A stretch of 64,000 bases of DNA, taken from Achatina immaculata. Its lineage: Eukaryota > Mollusca > Gastropoda > Stylommatophora > Achatinidae. Location of the stretch: assembly GCA_009760885.1 (NCBI GenBank), contig CM019716.1, positions 1,617,501-1,681,500 on the forward strand. Direction: 5' to 3'. Both the position numbers and the translations under genes were made by a program. The notes below the pieces were generated by a model that was not told the DNA's origin, ran no database searches, and saw nothing but the letters and a program-made list of their open reading frames with translations. Shown here piece by piece: positions 55,915 to 64,000 of the stretch (the first letter of the stretch is position 1; each line of letters opens with the position of its first letter).

Positions 55915-56345
55915 TTATTTTTCACATCTTTGTTGCATGTGACTTGTGGCAGTGAGGGCCCCTGTCAGATTTGCCAGTCTTGGACCCGTAGCTGACACGC
56001 TAAAGTCAGGGTTAGTGAACCACATGTGATCAAGACCCTGTCTTCCCTCTCTGTTAGTACCTCCCTAACTACAGGCATGGCTTGGCTAACGAGACAGGGG
56101 TCACCTTAGTCCGAGGTGGGGTATGCTAAAGAAGCTTTGCACACTTCCTGCTTTTTTAGCTCCATTCACGGGCTGAAAAAAGTCTCCCTAACCCGAATTA
56201 TGGAGGCATCAGCAGTAGGCCATCTTGCTCACAACCGAGAGGCCTACAGGAGCTCGTTAGGGAAGCAAAGTTCTGCAAGGGATATACAAATGAATGAATG
56301 AACCCGCATTACCTCAACATCTTCAGCAAGAATTGACATAATGAA
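55915..56345 (+). repeat. Dispersed repeat X, copy 4, split by a LINE
   Basis: Landmarks in order: GATCAAGACCCTGTC, GGCTTGGCTAACGAGACAGG, GGTATGCTAAAGAAGCTTTG, CCTAACCCG, then after the insert AACCCGCATTACC and CATCTTCAGCAAG. It matches copies 1-3. Confidence 0.8.
56196..56300 (+). mobile_element. 105-bp LINE family A 3' end (A7) with target-site duplication
   Basis: Reads MEASAVGHLAHNREAYRSS on the plus strand, then a frameshift and (AATG)n. AACCCG at 56190-56195 and 56301-56306 flanks it. Only the last 105 bp of the element were inserted. The X copies at 23960 and 38650 show the unbroken site. Confidence 0.93.
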
Positions 56346-56790
56346 TATCCTGGCTCTCTTATGTGTTTCATTCATTCATTCACTTATTCATTCTGGGCCG
56401 TTACAAAACGCTGATGATTCTTCTGTATTCTTTTCGGCCCTTGGTATTTCCGGTCAGATTCTCTCCTTTCATTTTATTATGTCATGTGGTCAGCCGGCTC
56501 TAATATTTTTCTTTTGTCCTTCGCTTTTTTTTTTCCTTTGAGCTTTCTTTCCCCAAGTTATCTAAGGTTCACTAATATTTGTCTTTGAAGGCATCAGCAT
56601 ATCCTGGCAGCCTTGTGTCTGCATGCTACTGCATGACAGTAAGCAGTACAAGAATTCCCTTTCCAAGACAGCCTTGTGCGTATTTCGGGAGTCAGAGAAA
56701 AAGGGAGCAAACCCCGAAAGAAAAATCCAGAGGGAGTGATCTTAAAGTAACCAGTGAGGAAGTTCTTTAGCCTGCCCATGTTCTGGCATA
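56346..56790. other. Unassigned; possible decayed LINE
   Basis: CATTCATTCATTCACTTATT at 56369 looks like a LINE tail, but the adjoining minus-strand sequence does not give clear motifs. Confidence 0.35.
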
Positions 56791-56797
56791 CACTGCC

Positions 56798-57173
56798 ATT
56801 CATTCATTCATTTGCATGTCCCTTGCGGAATTTTCCCTCCCTAACAGGACTCCTGTAGGCCTTTCGGTTGTGAGCAAGATGGCCTGCTCCTGATGCATCC
56901 ATTTGCAGATCATCAACGATGTCTTGCAGCCATCTTCGCCTTGGTCTTCCTCTCTTTCTTTTTCCCATTATGTACCCTTCCAACACGGTCTTCTCTAGAT
57001 TATCATGACGTTTAATGTCCAAAATATTTGAGTTTTCTCTCTTTAATCCTCTTTACTACCCAGCCTTCTTCAATATTAAGTTCTTGTAGTATGGATATAT
57101 TTGTTCTTTTCTGTGGTCATGATATTTGAAGAACTCTTCTGTAGCATTTACATTCAAAGGCATTTATGTGTTT
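56798..57173 (-). mobile_element. LINE family A 3' end (A8) with target-site duplication
   Basis: The minus strand reads IKRHDNLEKTVLEGYIMGK, 'RKRGRPRRRWLQDIVDDLQM' and HLAHNRKAYRSPVREGKFRK, open for 72 codons, with an (AATG)n tail. CACTGCC at 56791-56797 and 57174-57180 flanks it. Its length, 376 bp, is close to that of A6. Confidence 0.94.
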
Positions 57174-57180
57174 CACTGCC

Positions 57181-57559
57181 ACTGCCACGCTGTTAGATTT
57201 CCAGACTTATGGACCTTCTCCTTTCTCTGAAATTGATAGGTAGATCTGAGGTAGGGAAAGTACAACATACACAGCGAAGTTCCTGCACGTCACCTGCTCC
57301 AGGGTATATACTCAATAGAGATTTCAACCTCTATTTTTTTGCTTATCTAGGAATCAATCTACCCGCCTGAAAGCCGTCTAATAAGACGAAGAAATACCAT
57401 CACAACATCTGTCCTCTCCTGACTGTCTTTTTTTCACGGATGTAACTAGTTTAGTGTTTCTGTAATATCTCAGAAAAACGGCGTCTTCGAGGCCAGTGCA
57501 CATATACAACATAAACTTCGTGTCATAAAATGTTATTGCAGTGAAGAATTACACCAAGG
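57181..57559. other. Unassigned sequence
   Basis: No feature recognised. Confidence 0.4.
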
Positions 57560-57965
57560 AGTTATTTGTCTTCTTTGTATCTATATTCTTTATTCTTGTC
57601 TAATTTATGTATTATTTATCTTCTTTACCTCTGTCTTCTCTATATTTGTCTTCTTTACATGTGTCTTTTCTACATTTTTATTCTTTACATGTCTCTTCTA
57701 CATTTGTATTCTTTACATATGTCTTTTCTACATTTGTATTCTTTACATATGTCTCTTCTACATGTGTATTCTTTACATATGTCTTTTTTGCATTTATTTT
57801 ATTTACATATGTCTTTTCTACATTTGTCTTCTTTAAATATGACTATTTTACATATAACTTTTCTACACTCGTCTTATTTACACTTGTCTTCTTTACACTT
57901 GTCTTCTGTACATTTGTTTTATTTACTTTTGATTTCATTTCACATTTCTACCACTTTTCTATTTA
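57560..57965. repeat. Degenerate 15-16-bp pyrimidine-rich tandem repeat
   Basis: Units such as TACATATGTCTTTTC and TACATTTGTATTCTTT, about 26. Overlapping plus-strand frames of 129 and 136 codons are artefacts. Confidence 0.92.
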
Positions 57966-58234
57966 TTTCTGTATGATGTGTCAGCAAAATTTCTGAAGTT
58001 TCTTACAGCGAATTTCTCCTATATTGAAAACATCTAAAACGAAATATTGTTATTTGTTGCTCGTTTAACAGGCTGGGTAAGAGAGCACTAGTGTTACAAC
58101 GGCCAAACTCTGGAATTGGAAAAAAACCCCACAGACACACAGACATTATACAATGAAGATTTATACGCTGGATACACCATGTGCTTTGCGTATATACAAC
58201 CATTTTTTTTAAAGCTTAAGATGGGCATTAGTGA
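57966..58234. other. Unassigned sequence
   Basis: No feature recognised. Confidence 0.4.
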
Positions 58235-58340
58235 TAGCCGAGCACAGCATATAAGCGTTATATGCTTCTTTTGTGAGATATTTCTCTCCGAGTATCTCCA
58301 GCAGTTCGACAAACTGAAGTAAATACGTCCACTCTACTCC
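58235..58340 (+). repeat. Dispersed repeat Y, copy 2 (uninterrupted)
   Basis: TGCTTCTTTTGTGAGATATT, TCTCCAGCAGTTCGACA and AACTGAAGTAAATACGTCC are continuous here. Serves as the empty-site reference for 55370-55740. Confidence 0.8.
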
Positions 58341-58486
58341 ACAGGGCTGACATGGCTTGCATGGTAGGTAAGGCTGGGTTCTATTATACATCCACGACAT
58401 GTTTCTCAAAACAGCTTGTAGTTCTGCAGCAACCTGACCAAAGTAACAGTTGTGCATATGTTTTTGTACTGACAGAAAACGAAGAG

Positions 58487-58588
58487 AACAAATAATCTAG
58501 TGTTAGAACAAACTACAAGTAACAAATAATCTAGTGTTAGAACAAACTACAAGTAACAAATAATCTAGTGTTAGAACAAACTACAAGT
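58487..58588. repeat. 34-bp tandem repeat, 3 identical copies
   Basis: AACAAATAATCTAGTGTTAG then AACAAACTACAAGT at 58487, 58521 and 58555. Confidence 0.98.
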
Positions 58589-58589
58589 G

Positions 58590-58770
58590 CAGCGTGAACT
58601 GCTCAAAGAAATAAGGATCAAGATAACAAAATACTTTGGCTGCATCAAAAGACATAAGAATAAACTACAGACCATACTAGGAGGAAAAATAGAAGGAAAA
58701 AGAGCGAGAGGTAGACAGAGATAAAGATGGGAAGATAAACACACGAATGGACAGGATACAGCCATTATTA
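58590..58770 (+). mobile_element. LINE C-terminal fragment
   Basis: The plus strand reads ELLKEIRIKITKYFGCIKRH, then KLQTILGGKIEGKRARGRQR and a stop before RWEDKHTNGQD. It resembles the KYFGHIKRH tail of family A but with GKIEGKRARGRQR, so it is probably a related family. Confidence 0.75.
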
Positions 58771-59198
58771 TCGATTACATTACAGATTATTACCGCCAAC
58801 CTTCGTATTGAAGGCAGCACATAGCACATGATGATAGTGACGTGCGATACAGAAAAGTAATGAAAGAAAGAACAAGAGAAAGAAGCGTGAAGAAAGTAAA
58901 GAAAGATTGCAGAAAATGAAATAGAGAGAGTTAGATTGGACGCAAAATTTTGTGCTCTACTGAATTCGATGTTGTTACAAAGGGTTTTAAAACCCTTGGA
59001 AACTTGCTGAAAGTTGATGGACCCCGTTGAAGAACTTACGCTGACATTAGGGTATAGCTAGAAGACCCGTCTGTTGTTATTTTTTTGTATTTTTTTGTTT
59101 GTTTGTTAGATAAGCGAAACATGTAAAATTGAACAGAAATAGAGAAAAAGGAAGAGGAAGAAGAAGTAGTAGTAGCAGTAGTTGTAGTAGTAAGTAGT
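58771..59198. other. Unassigned, purine-rich
   Basis: GAA- and GTA-type simple repeats at 59150-59200 lead into the mariner fragment. Confidence 0.5.
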
Positions 59199-59600
59199 AA
59201 AATTTCTCATCGAGCAGTCATTCTCTACCTCTGCATCAAGGGCTTATCATCGAAGGAGATCCATAAGAATATTGTGGAGACTGTAGGGGAGAGTGCCCCT
59301 TCTTACAGCACAGTGAAGAAATGGGCAGCTCAATTTAAGTATGGAAGAGAGAGTCTGGAAGATAATCTCCGTCCAGGAAGACCAAGAACAGTAACCACCG
59401 ATGAAACCACTGGCAGAATCCATGACATGATAATGGAGGATCGACGACTAACTGAGGGTTACATTGCTACTGAGTTGGGCATCTCCCAGGAACGTGTTCA
59501 TGCCATTATTCACAATGATCTTCAAATGGCAAAGGCCTCTACTCGATGGGTCCTGAAAATTCTTTGAGCTGATCACAAACGACAGCGTCTCAACTTGTTA
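59199..59600 (+). pseudogene. mariner transposase internal fragment
   Basis: The plus strand reads METVGESAPSYSTVKKWAAQ, 'GRESLEDNLRPGRPRTVTTD' and 'TELGISQERVHAIIHNDLQM', i.e. the two helix-turn-helix regions with the GRPR linker, then stops at about 59565. Homology to the copy at 62910-63957 ends at about 59600, before the catalytic domain. Both ends of the element are absent. Where this copy has LTEGY the longer copy has a stop. Confidence 0.93.
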
Positions 59601-59849
59601 ATTCACATCGGTCTATGCCTTCAAGTTGTGAAGAAATATAAATCTGTACAGAACTAGGTAGCTCCTAGAACATTCCTTGTTTTGCTCCATATAGGTTAAC
59701 CTCATTTAGCCAGTATCATTTTGGTAAACTCTCTCGATAAATGCATATTTGAGATAATGCTGACTCATAAATAATTTGGTCATTTCAACAAATTCTGTTA
59801 CTTGGTAAACTTCCTTTGATCAAAATTATCATTTACTTCATAGTTTGAA
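59601..59849. other. Unassigned sequence
   Basis: No feature recognised; grades into the tandem array. Confidence 0.4.
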
Positions 59850-60290
59850 GAACTCATTCATTGAGGAACTGTATCAGTTGATTAACTGTATTCACTAAGC
59901 TAACTGTATCACTTGACTAACTGTATCACTTAGCTAACTGTATTACTTAGCTGACTGTATCATTAGGCTAACTGTATCACTTGGCTAACTATATCACTAG
60001 GCTAACTGTACCACTAGGCTAACTGTATCACTAGACTAACTGTATCACTAGGTTAACTGAATAAATTTACTAACTGTATCACTTGGCTAACTGTATCATT
60101 TGGCTAACGATATCACTAGTCTAAATTTATCGCTAGGCTAACTGTATCACTAGACCAACTGTATCACTTGACTAACTGTATCACTAGGCCAACTGTATCA
60201 CTAGGCTAACTGTATCACTAGGCTAACTGTATCACTAGGCTAACACTGTCATTGGATAGCTCTATCACTTGGCTAACTGCAGCACTCGAC
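59850..60290. repeat. 17-bp minisatellite, about 25 copies
   Basis: Unit AGGCTAACTGTATCACT with many point variants. Decayed units continue to about 60460. Confidence 0.94.
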
Positions 60291-60834
60291 CTTTTTTCAC
60301 TCTATGAAGCCTGACTCCTCGTTTATTGTGCCTAACCCCATAACTTGACTAACATCATTATTCTGCTAACTCTGTTCAGAATTTTGCCAATTCTATCCTT
60401 TTTTTTTCTTTTTTGGCTGACTCCTCCGCTCGGCTGCCTCCATCACTTGGCTGACGCCATCAAGAGCGTAACATTGCCGCAAGCCTGCAACCTTCTGTCT
60501 GCATACGTTCCACAGTCTGCAACCGGAGACATCCTGACAGGTAAAGTTTGACTGGCGCAGGAGATAACGATGAAGGAGGATGCACCTTCCTCACTCCGTG
60601 CCCTACAACAGATGCCTCATCGTATCTGGTTATTCCACTAGGAAGATTTAAGTGCCATGAGAAAGTAACTTCCAAAGGGAGTGAGAGAGAGAAAAAAAGG
60701 AAGAATCCGAATCATAATTCAAAACCGAATATATCTGAGTATACTTCCCTGAAATGTAATTAAGCTAAAGTTGAGAGCTAGACTAGTAATAAGCAAAATT
60801 ATTCTTCCTGACACTGCAGAAAACATTTTCTCCC
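60291..60834. other. Unassigned sequence
   Basis: Decayed 17-bp repeat units on the left. No gene recognised. Confidence 0.4.
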
Positions 60835-61050
60835 AGCGGATCTGAGCTCTTTACAACGGCGGCAGCTAGAACTGTAGCGTATCTGAGCTCTTTACAACGG
60901 CGGCAGCCTGAACTGTAGCGTATCTAAGCTCTTTACAAATGCAGCAGCCTGAACTGTAGCGTATCTAAGCTCTTTACAAATGCAGCAGCCTGAACTGTAG
61001 CGTATCTAAGCTCTTTACAAATGCGGCAGCCTGAACTGTAGCGTATCTGG
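60835..61050. repeat. 41-bp tandem repeat, 5 copies
   Basis: Unit CTCTTTACAAATGCAGCAGC then CTGAACTGTAGCGTATCTAAG, with ACGGCGG variants at the left end. Confidence 0.96.
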
Positions 61051-61867
61051 GCAGATTTCTGCAAGATTTAAGTTAGGGCGCTGCACAGTGTAATTGACCG
61101 TACACTTCAGGCAGATGACTAGGCTGACGAGAAGGCACAATAATCGGGACTAGAGAATAAGAGCTGACAGAAGACTTGACCTCTGTTACTTTCTGGTCGC
61201 GTATCCCATAGAGTCCAGGTTATTCCGTCAAAGCTTCTTTTTCCCAAACTACACTCCCCTCGTCACTACATGCTAAATTAAAAGCAATCAAATATGTAGC
61301 GAAGTAGGTAGAACATTAATATATCTCCTGGCGTGGCCCGACCTGGAGAGGGCCCCAGTAACCCACTAACCCAGTGGTGGATATGGCTACCTGTCTCCTC
61401 TTCTAGCTAAGAGTAAAAACAGATAGACAGACATGATGCAGACCATACTCTCTATTGTGCTGACTAGTCAGTGGAAATATAAGTATTAACACTTTATTTC
61501 TCTTCTTACCTTTATTTCATGATAAGACTACGTTTACCTTTATATACTTCAGGCTTGCAACATGGACAACATGACCCTACATGGATCCCCACATGGTCCC
61601 ATCTTACACCACTAGAAGTTGGGAACCGAATCCATGTTTTGTATACTCAGCGTTTGGGTTAATGTTTTCCCCACAACAGAATAACTCACCAGTAAACCTG
61701 ACTTCTACATCTGCTCTAAGAACTAATACATCTGATGTAACCAACTTTTAATCCGGCTCTGAAACTTTATTTAAAAACTTTGCCACAGCACAGAACTCAT
61801 GTTCGAAATCAAACAGATACCATAGACCAACCCAAGTGTTCTTGAAAATGAAACTTCACTGCCGTAA
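61051..61867. other. Unassigned sequence
   Basis: No gene or element recognised. Confidence 0.45.
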
Positions 61868-62575
61868 AATAAAGCTGATTTCAAATCGGCATGCACGAAC
61901 GATAGAGAAAAGAAGACTGAAGTGATGGTCATCTCAAAGAAAAGAATACCACCAAAATGTAGCATTACCATTGAGGGCACAGAACTGAAACAAGTTAATA
62001 CATTCAAGTACTTAGGAACGATTATAACAGCTGATGGGAAATGTCACAACGAAATAAAAGGCAGGTGTGCTCAGGCCAAGTCAGCATTCCAGAAAATGAG
62101 AAACATCATGTGCAACAGATCCATATCAATGGAAACAAGATTCAGAGTACTTAACTGTTACATCGAGCCAATTCTGTTTTGTGAATGTGAAGCATGGTCC
62201 ATGAATAAGAGAGTACAACGAGAAATGGAGGCCATGGAAATATGGTTTAAAAGAAGGATGTTGAAGGTACCATGGACAGCTAAGAAGATCAACGAAGAAG
62301 TCTTAAGAGAGGCCGGAGTTAAAAGGCAAATTACAACACAAATCAGAGGCAGACAAGCGAGATTTGTAGGACATTTTCTGAGAAGAGGAAAATTGGAACA
62401 CATTGTGGCAACTGGAAAAATTTAAGAAAGAGAGACAGAGGAAGACAGAGATATAAGTTATTGGATGGGCTGTCAGTGTGGCTAGGAAGAAAGCCACCGG
62501 CGGATCTCATAATCAAGTCTAAAGACAGAGAATTGTGGATGATCGCTTACGCTACGCGGCATGGGACTTGACTGA
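61868..62575 (+). mobile_element. LINE C-terminal region (family F, copy 3, best preserved)
   Basis: One frame stays open from about 61868 to 62425: 'IEGTELKQVNTFKYLGTIIT', ADGKCHNEIKGRCAQAKSAF, 'METRFRVLNCYIEPILFCEC', 'KRRMLKVPWTAKKINEEVL' and 'RQARFVGHFLRRGKLEHIVA', then TGKI-stop. A frameshifted tail follows (LWMIAYATRHGT-like). This is the RT thumb and the C-terminal region of an RTE-like LINE. The RT palm lies upstream and is missing. It gives the reference for the poorer copies. Confidence 0.93.
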
Positions 62576-62728
62576 TTGATGCATGAACACACGATTACAT
62601 GCGAATCATCTACGCGAACTTTTCTATCAAATAAGGAGATTTCAGAATGTAATTTTGAATTCAGTTCTCTAACATAAGCATCAAATGTAGTGTAAAGCTA
62701 AAAGCAAGCCTATACCATTAGTAAAATA

Positions 62729-62763
62729 CGACGGGTGATTGATAAGTTCTCGGCATAAGGTAC
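62729..62763. repeat. Left terminal inverted repeat of the mariner element
   Basis: Starts CGACGGGTGATTGATAAG. Its inner 13 bases pair with 63988-64000. Confidence 0.95.
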
Positions 62764-62909
62764 AAATACTTGAAACACACAGTTGATATAAGATGCATTT
62801 GTAGAAGATCAGCTTAATGTAAGATTAAACACCAAGTTTCAAGAAATTAACTGCAACCACTTTTTTTTTACAAGCTACTGAAGTCGTAAGGGGTGCAGAA
62901 ATTGAGAAA

Positions 62910-63957
62910 ATGGATAAAATTTCTCACTGAGCAGTCATTCGCTACCTCTGCATAAGGGCTTATAGTCGAAGCAGATCCATGAGGATATGGCAGAGACTCT
63001 AGGGGAGAGTGCCCCTTCTTACAGCACAGTGAAGAAATGGGCAGCTGAATTCAAACATGGAAGGGAGAGTCTAGAAGATGATCCCCGTCCAGGAAGACCA
63101 AGAAAGATAACCACCGATGAAACCACCGACAGAATCCATGACGTGATAATGGAGGATCAACGACTAACTTAGCAGTACATCGCTACTGAGTTGGGCATCT
63201 CCCAGGAACGTGTTCATGCCATTATTCACAATGATCTTCGAATGACAACGGTCTCTTCGCGATGGATCCCAAAACATCTTGGAGCTGATCACAAACGACA
63301 GCGTCTCAACATGTTAAAAGACAATCTGGACCATTTTTCTGCAGATCCTGAAAAGTTTCTTCAGCAATTTGTGACTATGGATGAGACTTGGGTTCATCAT
63401 TTTCAGTCAGAAACCAAAGAACAGTCAAAGCAGTGGAAACATCATGGATCCCCACCTCCAAAGAAATCAAGAAAGCTGTGTCTGCAGGCACAGTGCTGGC
63501 TTCTATCTTTTGGGATTCAGAAAGTGTGCTATTGGTAGACTATCTTCAAGAGAGCAGAACGGTCACCAGGGCCTATTACGCTAATCTTGTGAAGCAACTG
63601 CGGGTCAAACTGAAGGAAAAGCGTGGAGGGAAATTGACGAGAGGAGTCATCTTTCATCAAGACAATGCTCCAGTTCACAAGTCGGCGGTGGCAATGGCTG
63701 CCATTCATGAATGCAGCTTCCAGCTTCTTGAACATCCTACTTATTCCCCAGATTTGGCCCCTTCGGACTATTACCTGTTTACCAAACTCAAAAATGACCC
63801 CAGTGATCGCAAATTTGCTTCAGATGATGACTTCATTCATGCTGTAGACCACTTTCTACTGGCACAAGATGATGACTTTTACAAAGAAGGGATCCATATG
63901 CTCCAGGATCGCTGGACTAAGTGCATAAACTTGCAAGGGGACTATGTTGAGAAATAA
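62910..63957 (+). pseudogene. mariner transposase, DD34D, with three or more disabling changes
   Basis: Start ATG at 62910, in the order: helix-turn-helix (ESAPSYSTVKKWAAEFKHG), linker DPRPGRPRKITTDE, second helix-turn-helix (LGISQERVHAIIHNDLRM), first Asp block FVTMDETWVHHF, second IFHQDNAPVHKS and third 'HPTYSPDLAPSDYYLF'. The Asp of QDNAP and that of SDYYLF have 34 residues between them, as in DD34D mariners. C-terminus DRWTKCINLQGDYVEK, stop at 63955. Damage: stop after MDKISH, frame loss in the N-terminus, TAG at 63170, and a frameshift near 63470. Catalytic residues are intact. Function was cut-and-paste transposition at TA. Confidence 0.95.
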
Positions 63958-63987
63958 CCCCAAAAAGTTGGCCACAAATAATCTGTT

Positions 63988-64000
63988 GTACCTTATGCCG
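63988..64000. repeat. Right terminal inverted repeat of the mariner element (partial)
   Basis: GTACCTTATGCCG, a perfect 13-base match to the inner left repeat; the rest is outside the window. Confidence 0.95.

Larger units (their letters stand above)
62729..64000 (+). mobile_element. mariner element, near full length, cut by the window end
   Basis: Begins after TA (62727-62728) with a terminal repeat CGACGGGTGATTGATAAGTT then CTCGGCATAAGGTAC. The last 13 bases of the window (GTACCTTATGCCG) are the exact reverse complement of 62751-62763, so the window stops inside the right terminal repeat, about 22 bases short of the element's end. Expected length is about 1.3 kb, normal for mariner. The transposase occupies 62910-63957. 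Confidence 0.96.

Noticed and set aside
57566..57996. 129- and 136-codon frames with alternating hydrophobic residues
   Set aside because: Both cover the same pyrimidine-rich tandem repeat in different frames.

Overview
The window looks like intergenic or intronic DNA from a repeat-rich animal genome. A marine gastropod mollusc is my best guess, because the LINE C-terminal signatures (for example 'YFGHIKRHDNLEKT' and 'GRPRRRWLQDIVDDL') are ones I associate with mollusc repeats. That assignment is inference. I found no convincing host protein-coding gene, rRNA, functional tRNA, CRISPR array or bacterial-style operon. Nearly every recognisable coding stretch is a broken transposable-element gene, and most long open frames are tandem repeats whose unit length is a multiple of three.

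Transposable elements. Minus-strand RTE-like LINE copies of one family (called A here) lie at 5933-8254 (split by an insertion), 11604-11953, 27846-29550, 46172-47500, 55370-55740 and 56798-57173, with plus-strand copies at 47672-47957 and 56196-56300. A second group with a 'GHxxRRGxLExxxATGKIEGRR'-like tail (F/D) occurs at 1-215, 5400-5622, 17850-18370, 19782-19860, 26712-27115, 32893-33016, 53235-53770 and 61868-62575. Other LINE tails are at 989-1420, 8372-8890, 9115-9460, 12808-13075, 15981-16357, 32530-32830, 41190-42085, 45563-45850, 50681-50874 and 58590-58770. A CR1/Jockey-like LINE with almost clean coding sequence but a deleted catalytic core lies at 39630-41187. DNA transposons comprise a chimeric mariner (2424-3570), a Tc1-like element with both ends (15730-17811), an internal mariner fragment (59199-59600), a nearly complete mariner cut by the window end (62729-64000), hAT-like termini (10334, 14987-15209, 27440-27514, 42110-42174) and a small MITE (51779-52009). 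A likely Penelope-like 3' end is at 13445-14050. tRNA-derived SINE-like sequences are at 22905, 35970, 43375, 47997, 54030 and 54490, and an unclassified dispersed repeat (X) occurs four times.

Tandem repeats. About thirty arrays occupy a large part of the window. Units run from 4 to 84 bp, including a 43-bp array of about 1.2 kb (20986-22176), a 36-bp array (34755-35335), a 27-bp array (50621-51565) and a 21-bp array (333-990).

Best findings. The elements are nested, and some junctions can be read to the base: target-site duplications flank four short LINE insertions. A LINE sits inside the Tc1 element. The Tc1 transposase carries six 41-bp copies of its own helix-turn-helix coding segment, and only in multiples of three do these keep the frame open. 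One mariner appears to be a junction of two transposase lineages with an in-frame 84-bp internal duplication. I did not find a new molecular system; the interest is in insertion history and repeat dynamics.
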